Source: Alloprevotella tannerae
Lineage (GTDB): Bacteria; Bacteroidota; Bacteroidia; Bacteroidales; Bacteroidaceae
Assembly (NCBI GenBank): GCA_015259125.1
Contig: JABZGR010000006.1
Span: 36,604 to 100,603 of the forward strand
DNA length: 64,000 nucleotides
Reading direction: 5' to 3'
The notes under the pieces were generated by a model. The model searched no databases and had not been told where the DNA came from. It saw only the letters and a program-made list of their open reading frames with translations. Positions 19,206 to 27,644 of this stretch are shown one piece after another (position 1 is the first letter of the stretch; the number at the start of each line of letters is the position of its first letter). A program made the translations under genes and the position numbers.

Positions 19206-19213
19206 TAACTTTG
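19206..19213 (+). promoter_or_regulatory. -7 element for the WG-repeat lipoprotein
   Basis: TAACTTTG matches the TAnnTTTG element and lies about 130 bp before the ATG at 19341. No well-spaced -33 box is obvious. Confidence 0.45.
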
Positions 19214-19340
19214 CAACAACAAACGCAATATGAACACAAGTACAATGGAGCGATAAAAGCATTTGTGTGAAAAGACAGAATAAAGCGGATTCTTCGCAAA
19301 CGGCTATACTGCGATGTTGTATGCAATGAAATAAAATTAA

Positions 19341-19853
19341 ATGAGAAGTTCAATCAACCTGGTTACAACCATTCTTGTACTCTCCCTTTTGTTTTCCTGT
19401 TTTGGAAGAGAACACAGCAGACTATTCGCCGTAGAAAAAGATGGACTATATGGATATACTAATGCAAAAGGTGATACGGTCATTGACTGTGTGTACCCAT
19501 TAGTCTATACGGACATAATTACGCACATTGGGTTTGTAGCAGACAGCACGGGGCATATTAAATGTTTCGATCAGACAGGTAAATATCTCTTTGAGGTCTT
19601 TAAGTATGATAACGGCCCGGACTATCCCAGTGAAGGACTTTTCAGGATTGTAGGCAAAGATGGTCTTATCGGGTTTGCAGACACTAAAGGAAACCTCGTC
19701 ATTCCTCCAAGATACAAATTTGCATACCCTTTCACAAACGGGAAAGCAAAGGTAACTGATACGGGAACTCTGATGATAGATAGTCAGGATATAGACCGCC
19801 ACAAATATTGGCAATCTGATAAATGGTACTTTATATCGCGCAAAAAGAAGTAA
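19341..19853 (+). CDS. WG-repeat lipoprotein
   Basis: A 170-residue protein starting MRSSINLVTTILVLSLLFSC, a lipoprotein signal peptide. Three WG-type repeats can be seen: VEKDGLYGYTNAKGDTVIDC, then a degenerate copy around TGHIKCFDQTGKYLF, then VGKDGLIGFADTKGNLVIPP. Proteins of this family carry short beta repeats often seen at bacterial surfaces; the ligand is generally unknown. Single gene, with its own -7 element, no obvious partner. Confidence 0.75.
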   Translation: MRSSINLVTTILVLSLLFSCFGREHSRLFAVEKDGLYGYTNAKGDTVIDCVYPLVYTDIITHIGFVADSTGHIKCFDQTGKYLFEVFKYDNGPDYPSEGLFRIVGKDGLIGFADTKGNLVIPPRYKFAYPFTNGKAKVTDTGTLMIDSQDIDRHKYWQSDKWYFISRKKK

Positions 19854-20281
19854 CTTACCCGCAACCACACGGCAAATCTGTCAACTATTCCTAAAAAAAA
19901 TGAGCCGTATTATCTGTCTTATTGATAATAATTGATTATGATAAGCTTACAGACTTCAAGGGCAGAGCTACCAGCACTTTTCACAGAACGCTTTCATCCA
20001 AATAGCTGCCACAAAGGTAAGAAAAACACCTTGCATCTACAGAGAGCAATACTGCTTTTGTCTTATCAAAATAGGACAATTCTTTTAGCTTGACATTAAC
20101 TTTCCGGAAAGAACAATTGCACTCTTTATCTCCTCTTTGGGGTTTGATTGAAACAACCCTAAGAAAAAACAGACATGGCTTATCCAAAACAGAGGACTAC
20201 ATAACACCACACGCACAAAAAGGCTGAAAAATAGGTCTAAAACTTAGCTTTCGAAGCACAAATAGGCAGTGCCAAAATTCT
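19854..20281. other. Gene-free gap, left part
   Basis: No gene or RNA is recognised. A TACCTTTG (-7-like) on the minus strand near 20014 has no downstream gene in the right orientation. Confidence 0.35.
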
Positions 20282-20380
20282 CTTAGGTGATCGGAAAAAC
20301 TTTCATAGGTGATCGGAAAAATTGTCTCCTATGATCGAAAAAATTGTCTTATAAGACAATTTTTCTTTTCTTATAGGAAA
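20282..20380. repeat. 22-bp-period array (AGGTGATCGGAAAAA family)
   Basis: GATCG or its equivalent recurs at 20289, 20311, 20333, and degenerate copies at 20355 (GACAA) and about 20377, exactly 22 bp apart. Units have the form CnTAGGTGATCGGAAAAAnTT. The fourth unit is turned around and forms a 26-bp perfect palindrome centred on TTATAA (about 20340-20365). The array lies in a 918-bp gene-free gap. The unit length and the TATAGG ending resemble the array at 5458-5550. Confidence 0.7.
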
Positions 20381-20771
20381 GTTTGACGACGCTTTATAAC
20401 GTTGATAATCAATAGTATTTTTCTTCCCTGTCTCTTATTCTTCTTACTACGAATAGGCCGCTTTTTTTAATTGATGAAGCGAACTCATGACTTAAGCTAA
20501 CATCTACTGCCCGAAAGAAAACGTACCCTGATTCAGGGATGCGTTGTTTTATGGTATAAATAAAGGTACTCTAAATGGTTGCAGTCAGGGATAGGCTTAA
20601 GTCTATTTATATGCAGGAAAGCCAACTTATAGCGAACAGTAAGGTATGAAAAGGATTTCACGCATTTCTTCACATCCTCGCGTCAAGGAATAGAGACTTG
20701 GAACAAGAGCAATATATTTAGGGGAGAAACTACGATAATCCCTCCCCTATCTCAAAAAAAATCGTTTGAGC
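20381..20771. other. Gene-free gap, right part
   Basis: No gene is recognised. AGGGGAG (20720-20726) can pair with CTCCCCT (20742-20748) close to the 3' end of the minus-strand barrel gene; it lacks a good T-run, so I do not call it a terminator with confidence. Confidence 0.35.
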
Positions 20772-21398
20772 TTAGAACTGCACAATCAAATTGGCGAGCC
20801 CGTAAAAATTATCTTGTCTAAAGTCGTACGTGGCAGAAAATCCGGCACCCACTCTCTTCGTGATCATATATTCGTAAGAGCCCTTGAGGCCGTAACTCCA
20901 TAAACTACCATAACGCACGTCAATGGTCATCCCTTCCGGATTGTTGATTATGAAAGACCTATCATATTGCCCTATACCCGCCAAAGCACCGAGTATTAAG
21001 CGGTTCCTCCCCTGTACTTTAAAGGCTTTAAATAGATCTACACCTGCAAAGAGATTGATAGATGAGGTGTTGGCAGAATTGTGTTCATTACGATCGTCTC
21101 CTTGAGATATTTGTACTGAAGGGCCTTGCGCATTATTGTAAAATCCTAACCCATGTGTTTTTGATGTGGAGAGCGTCTGTGAGGAAGCATGGTGCAGTGA
21201 GAGACCGAACTCGAATATGTTTGCATCATAGCTTACTTGAACTCCTTTTGCAAATCCTAAATTCATTGATTCGCTACTTGAAAGGCCTAACCCTACTGAA
21301 ACTTTCCACTTCAATGAAGCGTTCTGTGCATACGCCGCTTGTGTTTGCATTAACGCTGCAGATAGCAGCATCGCAAATAACAATAAAATCTTTTTCAT
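20772..21398 (-). CDS. Small outer-membrane beta-barrel protein
   Basis: A 208-residue protein. Start chosen at MKKILLLFAMLLSAALMQTQ, six residues into the longer open frame, because it opens the signal peptide. The mature part alternates short beta strands (WKVSVGLGLSSS, VSYDANIFEFGLSLHH, LGALAGIGQYDRSF, LWSYGLKGSYEYMI) and ends in Phe (LANLIVQF), the usual C-terminal signal for barrel insertion. An 8-strand porin-like barrel is likely. Function is unknown. It stands alone. Confidence 0.7.
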   Translation of the reverse strand: MKKILLLFAMLLSAALMQTQAAYAQNASLKWKVSVGLGLSSSESMNLGFAKGVQVSYDANIFEFGLSLHHASSQTLSTSKTHGLGFYNNAQGPSVQISQGDDRNEHNSANTSSINLFAGVDLFKAFKVQGRNRLILGALAGIGQYDRSFIINNPEGMTIDVRYGSLWSYGLKGSYEYMITKRVGAGFSATYDFRQDNFYGLANLIVQF

Positions 21399-21832
21399 AT
21401 AGTTGATAGTTAACAAATGCCTACTCTTTGTTCAGAGTTTTTCAGCTTACACTCTCCTTTTATATAGTTTGGTCTATAGCAATTTGGGGGTACAAAGGGA
21501 TTGCTAACCTTGTATTGCATGGAGCTTTAAGCATCCACAATTGTCTATTCTGAACATATGCTCAAAATATAGAGCTGTACCAAGCTCTTAAGAATCTGCG
21601 CGCACTGATTATCTTAACACCGGCAAAAGTATAAAGTTGTTGGCATACCGACAACAAATAGAAGTTTTTTTTGTAAACTAATGCTAAAATAGAATACTTA
21701 TCTTCCACACAGACTTTAATTATTATACAAAATAACACTTCGGTTATGTACGAAACATCTTGAGGAATGGGGAAACCTGCTGCCGACAGCAAAGAAAAAG
21801 AAGACTGCAAAGTTGTAACCAGAGCGGTAGTA

Positions 21833-21883
21833 GAAAAAAAGATTGCCACGAACAATACTTTTATAGCATTGTCCGTGGCAATC
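21833..21883 (-). terminator. Terminator of tRNA-Leu
   Basis: A 16-bp near-perfect stem (21841-21856 with 21868-21883) is followed on the minus strand by TTTTTTT. It lies 13 bp past the tRNA 3' end. Confidence 0.85.
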
Positions 21884-21895
21884 GCCTGCCTCCGT

Positions 21896-21979
21896 GCTCA
21901 AAGCGGGACTCGAACCCGCACAGCCATTTCTGGCCAAAGGATTTTAAGTCCTTCGTGTCTACCATTCCACCATTTGAGC
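21896..21979 (-). tRNA. tRNA-Leu (anticodon TAA)
   Basis: On the minus strand the gene begins GCTCAAA and ends TTTGAGC, forming the 7-bp acceptor stem. The anticodon loop reads CTTAAAA with TAA in the centre, flanked by complementary GAAGGA/TCCTTC-like arms. The T arm reads GCGGGTTCGAGTCCCGC. The 84-nt length with a long variable arm is typical of type II tRNA-Leu. Confidence 0.93.
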
Positions 21980-22054
21980 AGATTGCGAGCGCAAAGATAA
22001 AAGTTATTTTTCAAATAGCGCAGACTTTGGGCAAGTTTGTTTTGATTAAGCCTA

Positions 22055-22600
22055 CTAATTATTAATAATCAAGACATCACTGGCCCGGCTATAGCCTTGT
22101 ATGCGATACTTAAACAGCTTTAAGCCCGTCTCGCCCGCCACGACAATGCCGCCGTTGCGCAAACTATAAGATCTATTGCAGCGCGTGCAATGCATCGTCA
22201 GTCTGTCTCGAAAAACAAGTTGGCGGTCAACATCGTCTTTCACATAGCAATTGGGACAAACCAAGTCGTAAGCCACAGGCTGCAAAGCGCCGTTTAGATC
22301 AGGCGTATCAGACGTACCCACGATAAAGCCGGCGATCATCTCCGGTCGGTTATAGGCTTCCAAAGCCGTAACCGACAATGTAGCCTCCTTGCCATCCGCG
22401 CTACGAACGAGGTAATGACTTGGTTCACGAGAAATCGTGCAGAAAAGACCCGGACTATTCAGCGCCTGAAAAAGCGGGGGAACGGCTGAAACGGGCGACA
22501 AGCGCAAGAAAGCATGCACTTTCGCATACTCGCTTTGAGACACCTCTAAGCAGCCGGAAAGAAACAAACTTACAAATAACAAGCAAAACAAGCGCTTCAT
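22055..22600 (-). CDS. Hypothetical lipoprotein with a four-cysteine ribbon
   Basis: A 181-residue protein beginning MKRLFCLLFVSLFLSGC (lipobox LSGC). After a beta-rich N-terminal half, residues about 120-160 contain CPNC and CTRC separated by about 20 residues, then SYSLRNGG. The spacing resembles a zinc ribbon or a Rieske-like/rubredoxin-like metal knuckle. Similar small lipoproteins occur in other Bacteroidales, but I do not know a characterised member. The next gene upstream on the same strand ends 73 bp away, so co-transcription is possible. Confidence 0.6.
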   Translation of the reverse strand: MKRLFCLLFVSLFLSGCLEVSQSEYAKVHAFLRLSPVSAVPPLFQALNSPGLFCTISREPSHYLVRSADGKEATLSVTALEAYNRPEMIAGFIVGTSDTPDLNGALQPVAYDLVCPNCYVKDDVDRQLVFRDRLTMHCTRCNRSYSLRNGGIVVAGETGLKLFKYRIQGYSRASDVLIINN

Positions 22601-22673
22601 ACGCTATATATACGCATAGAGCAGCGACTTATTGCCGTCTGACTGCTTAAAAAGCATAAAAAGGGGAAAGGAA

Positions 22674-23141
22674 TTAGTCGATGGCAACGGCAGACAGCAT
22701 ATTGGCCAGTCCGTCGGCAGCTTTCTTCAAAGGCTTAGCCACCATCGCCCGCATAAACATATTAACCTCTGCACCTATCGTCACCTTCAGCTTTGAGCCT
22801 TCTCCCGAGGGCATAATCTGAATCCAAAGGTTCAAGGGCACAGGACTGCCTGCACTTTCAAACTTGATCAACTTCGGCTCATCGCGCTCAACGACCGTAA
22901 GCGTGACTTGCCCCACGGGCGATTGAATCGTCACGTTGTCAGCATCGAAAGTAAGCGTCTCCAGTTGCTTTTTAGCTTCGGCCACTTGCTCGTCGGACAA
23001 GGCCGCTTGCATCTTCTCTTGCACAAGCGGGTCGTTCAGTCGTTCGCGCAGCGCTTGCAGATTGCGCAAATCACTAAATTTCTCATAAACGCGCACTTGC
23101 GGAGCACTTAGTTGCTTTATTTCACTCTCAAACTTTTGCAT
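22674..23141 (-). CDS. SRPBCC/START-like domain protein
   Basis: A 155-residue cytoplasmic protein beginning MQKFESEIKQLSAPQVRVYE. The pattern of an N-terminal strand, a helical stretch (LRNLQALRERLND), then a series of strands (VTIQSPVGQVTLTVVERDEP, LIKFES, PLNLWIQIMP) and a long C-terminal helix (MRAMVAKPLKKAADGLANML) fits the polyketide-cyclase/START fold seen widely in Bacteroidales. These bind hydrophobic ligands; the ligand here is unknown. Confidence 0.65.
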   Translation of the reverse strand: MQKFESEIKQLSAPQVRVYEKFSDLRNLQALRERLNDPLVQEKMQAALSDEQVAEAKKQLETLTFDADNVTIQSPVGQVTLTVVERDEPKLIKFESAGSPVPLNLWIQIMPSGEGSKLKVTIGAEVNMFMRAMVAKPLKKAADGLANMLSAVAID

Positions 23142-23286
23142 CTTTTCTGTGTAAAAAGGAATATGGTCGGCGAAGTTAGGGAGTTTTTACGGTCTCCGCA
23201 AGTTTTCCGCTTAAAAAGCATCATTATGTAATATTTCCCCGCAAGAGCAGTGCCCTACACGCCAAGCAAAATGCCTATAAAAACGC

Positions 23287-23317
23287 TTTGCCTTTCGCGT
23301 TGTTTGGCGTATTTTTG
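23287..23317 (+). promoter_or_regulatory. Consensus promoter of trkH, near-leaderless
   Basis: TTTG (23287-23290), 19-nt spacer, TATTTTTG (23310-23317): an exact match to the Bacteroidales consensus. The ATG at 23332 is only 14 bp past the -7 box, so the predicted leader is roughly 8-11 nt. Confidence 0.75.
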
Positions 23318-23331
23318 CAGAAAATACGTGT

Positions 23332-24789
23332 ATGCTGAATTATAAAGTTATACTTTTTGTCCTCGGACAATTGCTTTTTCTTGAGGCTATAATGCTGGCC
23401 GCCTGCTGCGGCGTAGGCTTTATCTATGATGAAAACACACTGGTTGACTTTGGCATTCCCACGTTTATCTGCATCTCGCTCGGCTTGCTCTTCCATTTTT
23501 TAGGACGCTCAAAGAACCAAGGGATGGGCCGCCGCGATGCCTTTTTAATTGTATCTACTACGTGGCTGCTCTTCTCCATCATAGGTATGCTTCCCTTCCT
23601 GTTAAGCGGTGTCGTCACGCGGCCATCCGTAGCCTTCTTTGAGACGATGTCCGGTTTTACAACAACCGGCGCAACGGCACTCAACGGCATAGATGCACTG
23701 CCCCACTCTATTTTATTTTGGCGCAGCCTCACCCATTGGGTAGGCGGTGTGGGAATTGTCTTCTTCACAATCGCAATTATGCCCAACGCCGACGCAAGCG
23801 AACAGAAGATGTTCACAGCAGAATCTACCGGCCTTAAGATCGGCAAACTGCACCCACGCGTTCGCTCCACGGCGCGCTGGATTGGCGGCCTTTATGTATT
23901 CCTTACGCTGGCTTGTATCCTTGCTTTATATCTCGGCGGAATGGATACTTTCGACGCTATCAACCACGGATTCTCCACATTGGCTACGGGCGGTTTCTCA
24001 ACGCACCAGGATAGCATTGCCTTTTTCCATTCGGCGCGCATCGAAAACATTCTGATGGTCTTTATGGTCTTAGCCAGCCTCAACTTTACCGTTTTATACC
24101 TCGGCTTGTTCAAAAAGCATTGGAAAGATATGTGGAAAGACGACGAACTGCGCGTATTTCTTGGCATTGTCCTTACCATTGCCCTCATCGGGATGTTGGT
24201 ACTTTACTTTCGAGATCACCGCACGCTGGCCGATGCTGCCCGTCTCTCGTTTTTCCACACTATATCTATACAATCGACCACGGGCTTTACGACAGAAAAC
24301 TTTATGAATTGGGACCCTTCCACGTGGATTTTCGTCGCCTTTATCACGATTGTCGGCGGCTGTGCAGGCAGTACGTCGGGCGGTATCAAATGTATCCGCA
24401 TCCTGACCATATATAAAGTAATCGTGCGCGAGTTTAAGCGCATGTTGCACCCGCATGCCGTCTTTCCCATCCGCATTAGCGGCACACTGATAAGCAACGG
24501 CGTCGTACGAAACATTTTTGTTTTCATCGCGCTCTACATTATTCTGACGGCTTTAGGCACAACAGCAATGATGGCGATGGGACTTACGATGCTCGACTCC
24601 GTATCTTGCTGCATCACGTGTTTGAGCAGCGTCGGGCCGGGCTATGGTTACGTCGTCGGGCCGCTGGATTCGTGGGACGTATTTCCTGATGCTATGCTTT
24701 GGATAGACTCATTTTTAATGTTGGCCGGCCGTTTGGAGATCTACTCTATCCTGCTGCCGTTTATGCCGGGCTTCTGGCGCGACAACTAA
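23332..24789 (+). CDS. trkH: TrkH-family potassium uptake protein
   Basis: A 485-residue inner-membrane protein with eight or more hydrophobic segments. The four P-loop signatures of the Trk/Ktr family are visible: SGFTTTGATAL, STLATGGFSTHQ, STTGFTTENF and SSVGPGYG, each placing a Gly in the selectivity filter. The start at 23332 keeps the first membrane helix whole. It moves K+ (or Na+-coupled K+) inward. A TrkA-type regulator is normally needed; none is encoded next to it, so trkA must be elsewhere. It is followed on the same strand by dipeptidyl peptidase III after 112 bp, probably as a separate unit. Confidence 0.9.
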   Translation: MLNYKVILFVLGQLLFLEAIMLAACCGVGFIYDENTLVDFGIPTFICISLGLLFHFLGRSKNQGMGRRDAFLIVSTTWLLFSIIGMLPFLLSGVVTRPSVAFFETMSGFTTTGATALNGIDALPHSILFWRSLTHWVGGVGIVFFTIAIMPNADASEQKMFTAESTGLKIGKLHPRVRSTARWIGGLYVFLTLACILALYLGGMDTFDAINHGFSTLATGGFSTHQDSIAFFHSARIENILMVFMVLASLNFTVLYLGLFKKHWKDMWKDDELRVFLGIVLTIALIGMLVLYFRDHRTLADAARLSFFHTISIQSTTGFTTENFMNWDPSTWIFVAFITIVGGCAGSTSGGIKCIRILTIYKVIVREFKRMLHPHAVFPIRISGTLISNGVVRNIFVFIALYIILTALGTTAMMAMGLTMLDSVSCCITCLSSVGPGYGYVVGPLDSWDVFPDAMLWIDSFLMLAGRLEIYSILLPFMPGFWRDN

Positions 24790-24901
24790 GGCAGCCGGCA
24801 GCTACGCTTCGAGCCATTTCTGTTCTACGCGCTCCTTCCTTCACCCACCAAACACAAGAGAATAACCCGAGGGGATCAAGTTTCCTCATCAAAACAATAA
24901 T

Positions 24902-26923
24902 ATGAAACACTTACTGATTATGTTTTTTGCGCTTTCTACAATCGCCTCGGCCCAGTCCGACAAGTTTAAGTACACTGACGAGAAGTTTGCAGACATTCAA
25001 ATGCTTCGCTACAAAGTCGAAGGCTTTGAACAGCTCACGCTCCGTCAGAAGACGCTCATCTACTATCTATCAGAGGCCGCCTTGCAGGGGCGCGACATCC
25101 TCTTCGATCAGAATGGGCGCTACAACCTCCGCATCCGCCGTATGCTGGAGACGGTTTTCACGGATTATAAAGGCAACCGCAAGTCGAAGGACTTCCTGGC
25201 GCTCCACGACTACTTGAAGCGGGTTTGGTTCAGCAGTGGCATACACCACCACTACGGCAATGAGAAGTTTCAGCCCGCATTCTCGCAAGACTTTTTCCGC
25301 AAAGCGCTCCACGAAGTAGCAGCAAGCAAGCTTCCGCTCCGACAAGGGCAAACGGTCGACGCACTCTGCGATGAGATCTTCCCCATTATGTTCGACCCGA
25401 ACATTATGAAGATGCGTACCAACCAAGCTGACGGGCAGGACCTCATACTTACGTCGGCCGGCAACTACTATGGCGAGGGCGTAACGCAAGCTGAGGCGGA
25501 ACTCTTTTACGAACAGCGCAAAGCGCCTAATGATCCTTTCCCCATCATGACGGGTTTAAACAGCCGTTTGGTCAAAAAAGACGGCCGCTTAACCGAACTC
25601 GTATGGCGCGAACACGGACTTTACGGCAGTGCGATCACGAAAATCATCTACAATCTCCAGCAAGCGCGCCCCTATTGCGACACACCGGCGCAGCAGGCCG
25701 TAATCGATAAGCTCATCGAGTTTTATCGCACGGGCGACCTCCGCACTTTCGACGAATACTCTACGCTTTGGGTTCACGCTACCGAGGATTTGGTCGACTT
25801 TGTCAATGGTTTCACGGAGACGTACGGAGACCCGCTCGGCTTGAAGGCATCTTGGGAGGCTATTGTCAACTTTAAGAACATCGCAGCCACAAAGCGCACG
25901 GAGAAACTCAGTAAAAACGCGCAATGGTTTGAGGATCATTCGCCCGTAGATCCACGTTTCAAGAAAGAAAAGGTAAAAGGTATTACGGCAAAGGTTATTA
26001 CAGCAGCCATCTTGGGCGGCGATTTGTATCCTTCGACGGCAATCGGCATCAACCTGCCCAACTCTGACTGGGTTCGCAAAGAGGTTGGCTCTAAGAGCGT
26101 CACGATCGGAAATCTTACCGACGCATACAACAAGGCCGCACACGGTAATGGCTTCCAAACGGAGTTTGTTATCGACAAGGCCACGCAGGATTTGATCAAC
26201 AAATATGGCGACAACGACGAAGATCTTCATACGGACCTTCACGAATGTCTGGGTCACGGCAGCGGAAAGTTGCTCGACGGCACAAATCCCGACTCTTTGA
26301 AGGTCTACGCATCGCCAATTGAAGAAGCACGCGCCGATCTTTTCGGTCTCTACTACTTAGCTGACGCCAAACTGGTCGAGCTGGGACTCACGCCCGACGC
26401 AGATGCTTACAAGGCGCAGTATTATACGTATATGATGAACGGACTTATGACGCAGTTGGTCCGCATTCAACCGGGCAACAACTTGGAAGAAGCGCACATG
26501 CGCAATCGTTCACTCATCGCTCACTGGGCTTACGAGAAGGGTAAGGCGAATAAAGTGGTCGAACTCGTGAAAAAAGGCGGTAAGACTTATGTGAAGATCA
26601 ACGACTATCCGGCTTTGCGCGAACTCTTCGGAAAACTGCTTGCTGAGATTCAGCGCGTGAAGAGCGAAGGCGACTACGCCGGCGCGCGCCGCTTGGTTGA
26701 AGATTACGGCGTCAAAGTTGACCCGCAGTTGCACAAAGAAATTCTGGCACGCTATGCGAAATTGAACATCGCTCCCTACAAAGGCTTCATCAATCCGGTT
26801 TATACGGCCGTGAAAGATGCGCAAGGACGCGTGACGGACGTAAAGATCTCTTACACGGAGTCTTACGACGATCAGATGCTGCGTTATAGTCGCGACTACA
26901 ACACTTTGCCCGACATCAACTAA
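24902..26923 (+). CDS. Dipeptidyl peptidase III (M49), exported
   Basis: A 673-residue metallopeptidase. MKHLLIMFFALSTIASAQS is a signal peptide, so the enzyme is periplasmic or exported, unlike the cytosolic eukaryotic form. The M49 zinc motifs are intact: HECLGH near residue 447 and EEARAD near 473. It removes dipeptides from the N-termini of short peptides, which fits the peptide-based nutrition of oral and gut Bacteroidales. Relatives are sometimes wrongly labelled dihydrofolate reductase. The gene is followed by a good terminator at 26982. Confidence 0.9.
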   Translation: MKHLLIMFFALSTIASAQSDKFKYTDEKFADIQMLRYKVEGFEQLTLRQKTLIYYLSEAALQGRDILFDQNGRYNLRIRRMLETVFTDYKGNRKSKDFLALHDYLKRVWFSSGIHHHYGNEKFQPAFSQDFFRKALHEVAASKLPLRQGQTVDALCDEIFPIMFDPNIMKMRTNQADGQDLILTSAGNYYGEGVTQAEAELFYEQRKAPNDPFPIMTGLNSRLVKKDGRLTELVWREHGLYGSAITKIIYNLQQARPYCDTPAQQAVIDKLIEFYRTGDLRTFDEYSTLWVHATEDLVDFVNGFTETYGDPLGLKASWEAIVNFKNIAATKRTEKLSKNAQWFEDHSPVDPRFKKEKVKGITAKVITAAILGGDLYPSTAIGINLPNSDWVRKEVGSKSVTIGNLTDAYNKAAHGNGFQTEFVIDKATQDLINKYGDNDEDLHTDLHECLGHGSGKLLDGTNPDSLKVYASPIEEARADLFGLYYLADAKLVELGLTPDADAYKAQYYTYMMNGLMTQLVRIQPGNNLEEAHMRNRSLIAHWAYEKGKANKVVELVKKGGKTYVKINDYPALRELFGKLLAEIQRVKSEGDYAGARRLVEDYGVKVDPQLHKEILARYAKLNIAPYKGFINPVYTAVKDAQGRVTDVKISYTESYDDQMLRYSRDYNTLPDIN

Positions 26924-26981
26924 GCCTCAACTCGGCTTGCGGCCGCCTTATATGCGAGTCAGCAGGTCAGGCCTACGCACT

Positions 26982-27021
26982 AAGGACAACAGTCTTTCGA
27001 GATCTGTTGTCCTTATTTTTT
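26982..27021 (+). terminator. Terminator of the DPP III gene
   Basis: An 11-bp perfect stem (26982-26992 with 27004-27014) is followed by ATTTTTTG. Confidence 0.85.
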
Positions 27022-27214
27022 GCACTTTGCGCCTCGTTACTCTCACCGCCGGCCCTTCTCATCTTGCTTTTGCCGGATGGGCGAAAGCTGAAAACCGGAT
27101 AGCGCCTCAGACCGCCGCTTTTCGTTGACGACCGGAGCTTGAATCTTCATAGCCGAAGCTCATTCTCCTTTATTCTCTCCTCGCCTTTGTTTGCGCATCA
27201 CGCATCAGTCGATG

Positions 27215-27294
27215 GTTTGCCGGCAGCAAACCATTGTTTGGTGGCGGCAAACGATAGTTTGGTACTAGCATACGATAGTTTGCTGCCGCCAAAC
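27215..27294. repeat. 80-bp four-unit palindromic array, copy A
   Basis: Four GTTTG-N7-CAAAC units (cores CCGGCAG, GTGGCGG, GTACTAG, CTGCCGC) are joined by linkers CATT, GATA and GATA. The third unit has CATAC in place of CAAAC. The array sits between two converging genes and beyond the terminators of both (26982-27021 and 27557-27586). It is followed by AATAAA. Confidence 0.9.
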
Positions 27295-27556
27295 AATAAA
27301 AGTATGCGCCACAGAGAAGTCAGAAGAAGAGAGGAAACACTAAGAATCAATATTTTAGCGAACAACAACAAGTAGCGATGAAACGAAAAGGAGCAAACGA
27401 CTAACAGCAATCAACGCTCGTTATGAGAAGTAAAGCGTTTGTTTCGCGTCGATGCAGACCTGCTGTAAGCGCTGCGGACGGTAGGATCTTCGTATGCAAT
27501 CATCTCCGGAGAATCATAAGACGAAGCAGGGGGCAACTTGATGCAAGGCCACAATA

Positions 27557-27586
27557 AAGCCCGACTATCGGCGGATAATCGGGCTT
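27557..27586 (-). terminator. Terminator of the beta-barrel receptor gene
   Basis: On the minus strand AAGCCCGATTATC pairs with GATAGTCGGGCTT (one G-U pair), 58 bp past the stop at 27645. The T-tail is short. Confidence 0.65.
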
Positions 27587-27644
27587 GTTGTAAACAGATA
27601 TTCAACACCAAGCGCGCACAAGCGGATGCCGCGAAATCGGCAGC

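Noticed and set aside
21896..21979. tRNA-Leu as an integration site
   Set aside because: No integrase, direct repeat of the tRNA end or island boundary is visible nearby; its 3' side leads straight into a terminator.
24902..26923. Dihydrofolate reductase, a label often seen on this family
   Set aside because: HECLGH and EEARAD are M49 peptidase motifs and there is no DHFR fold signature.
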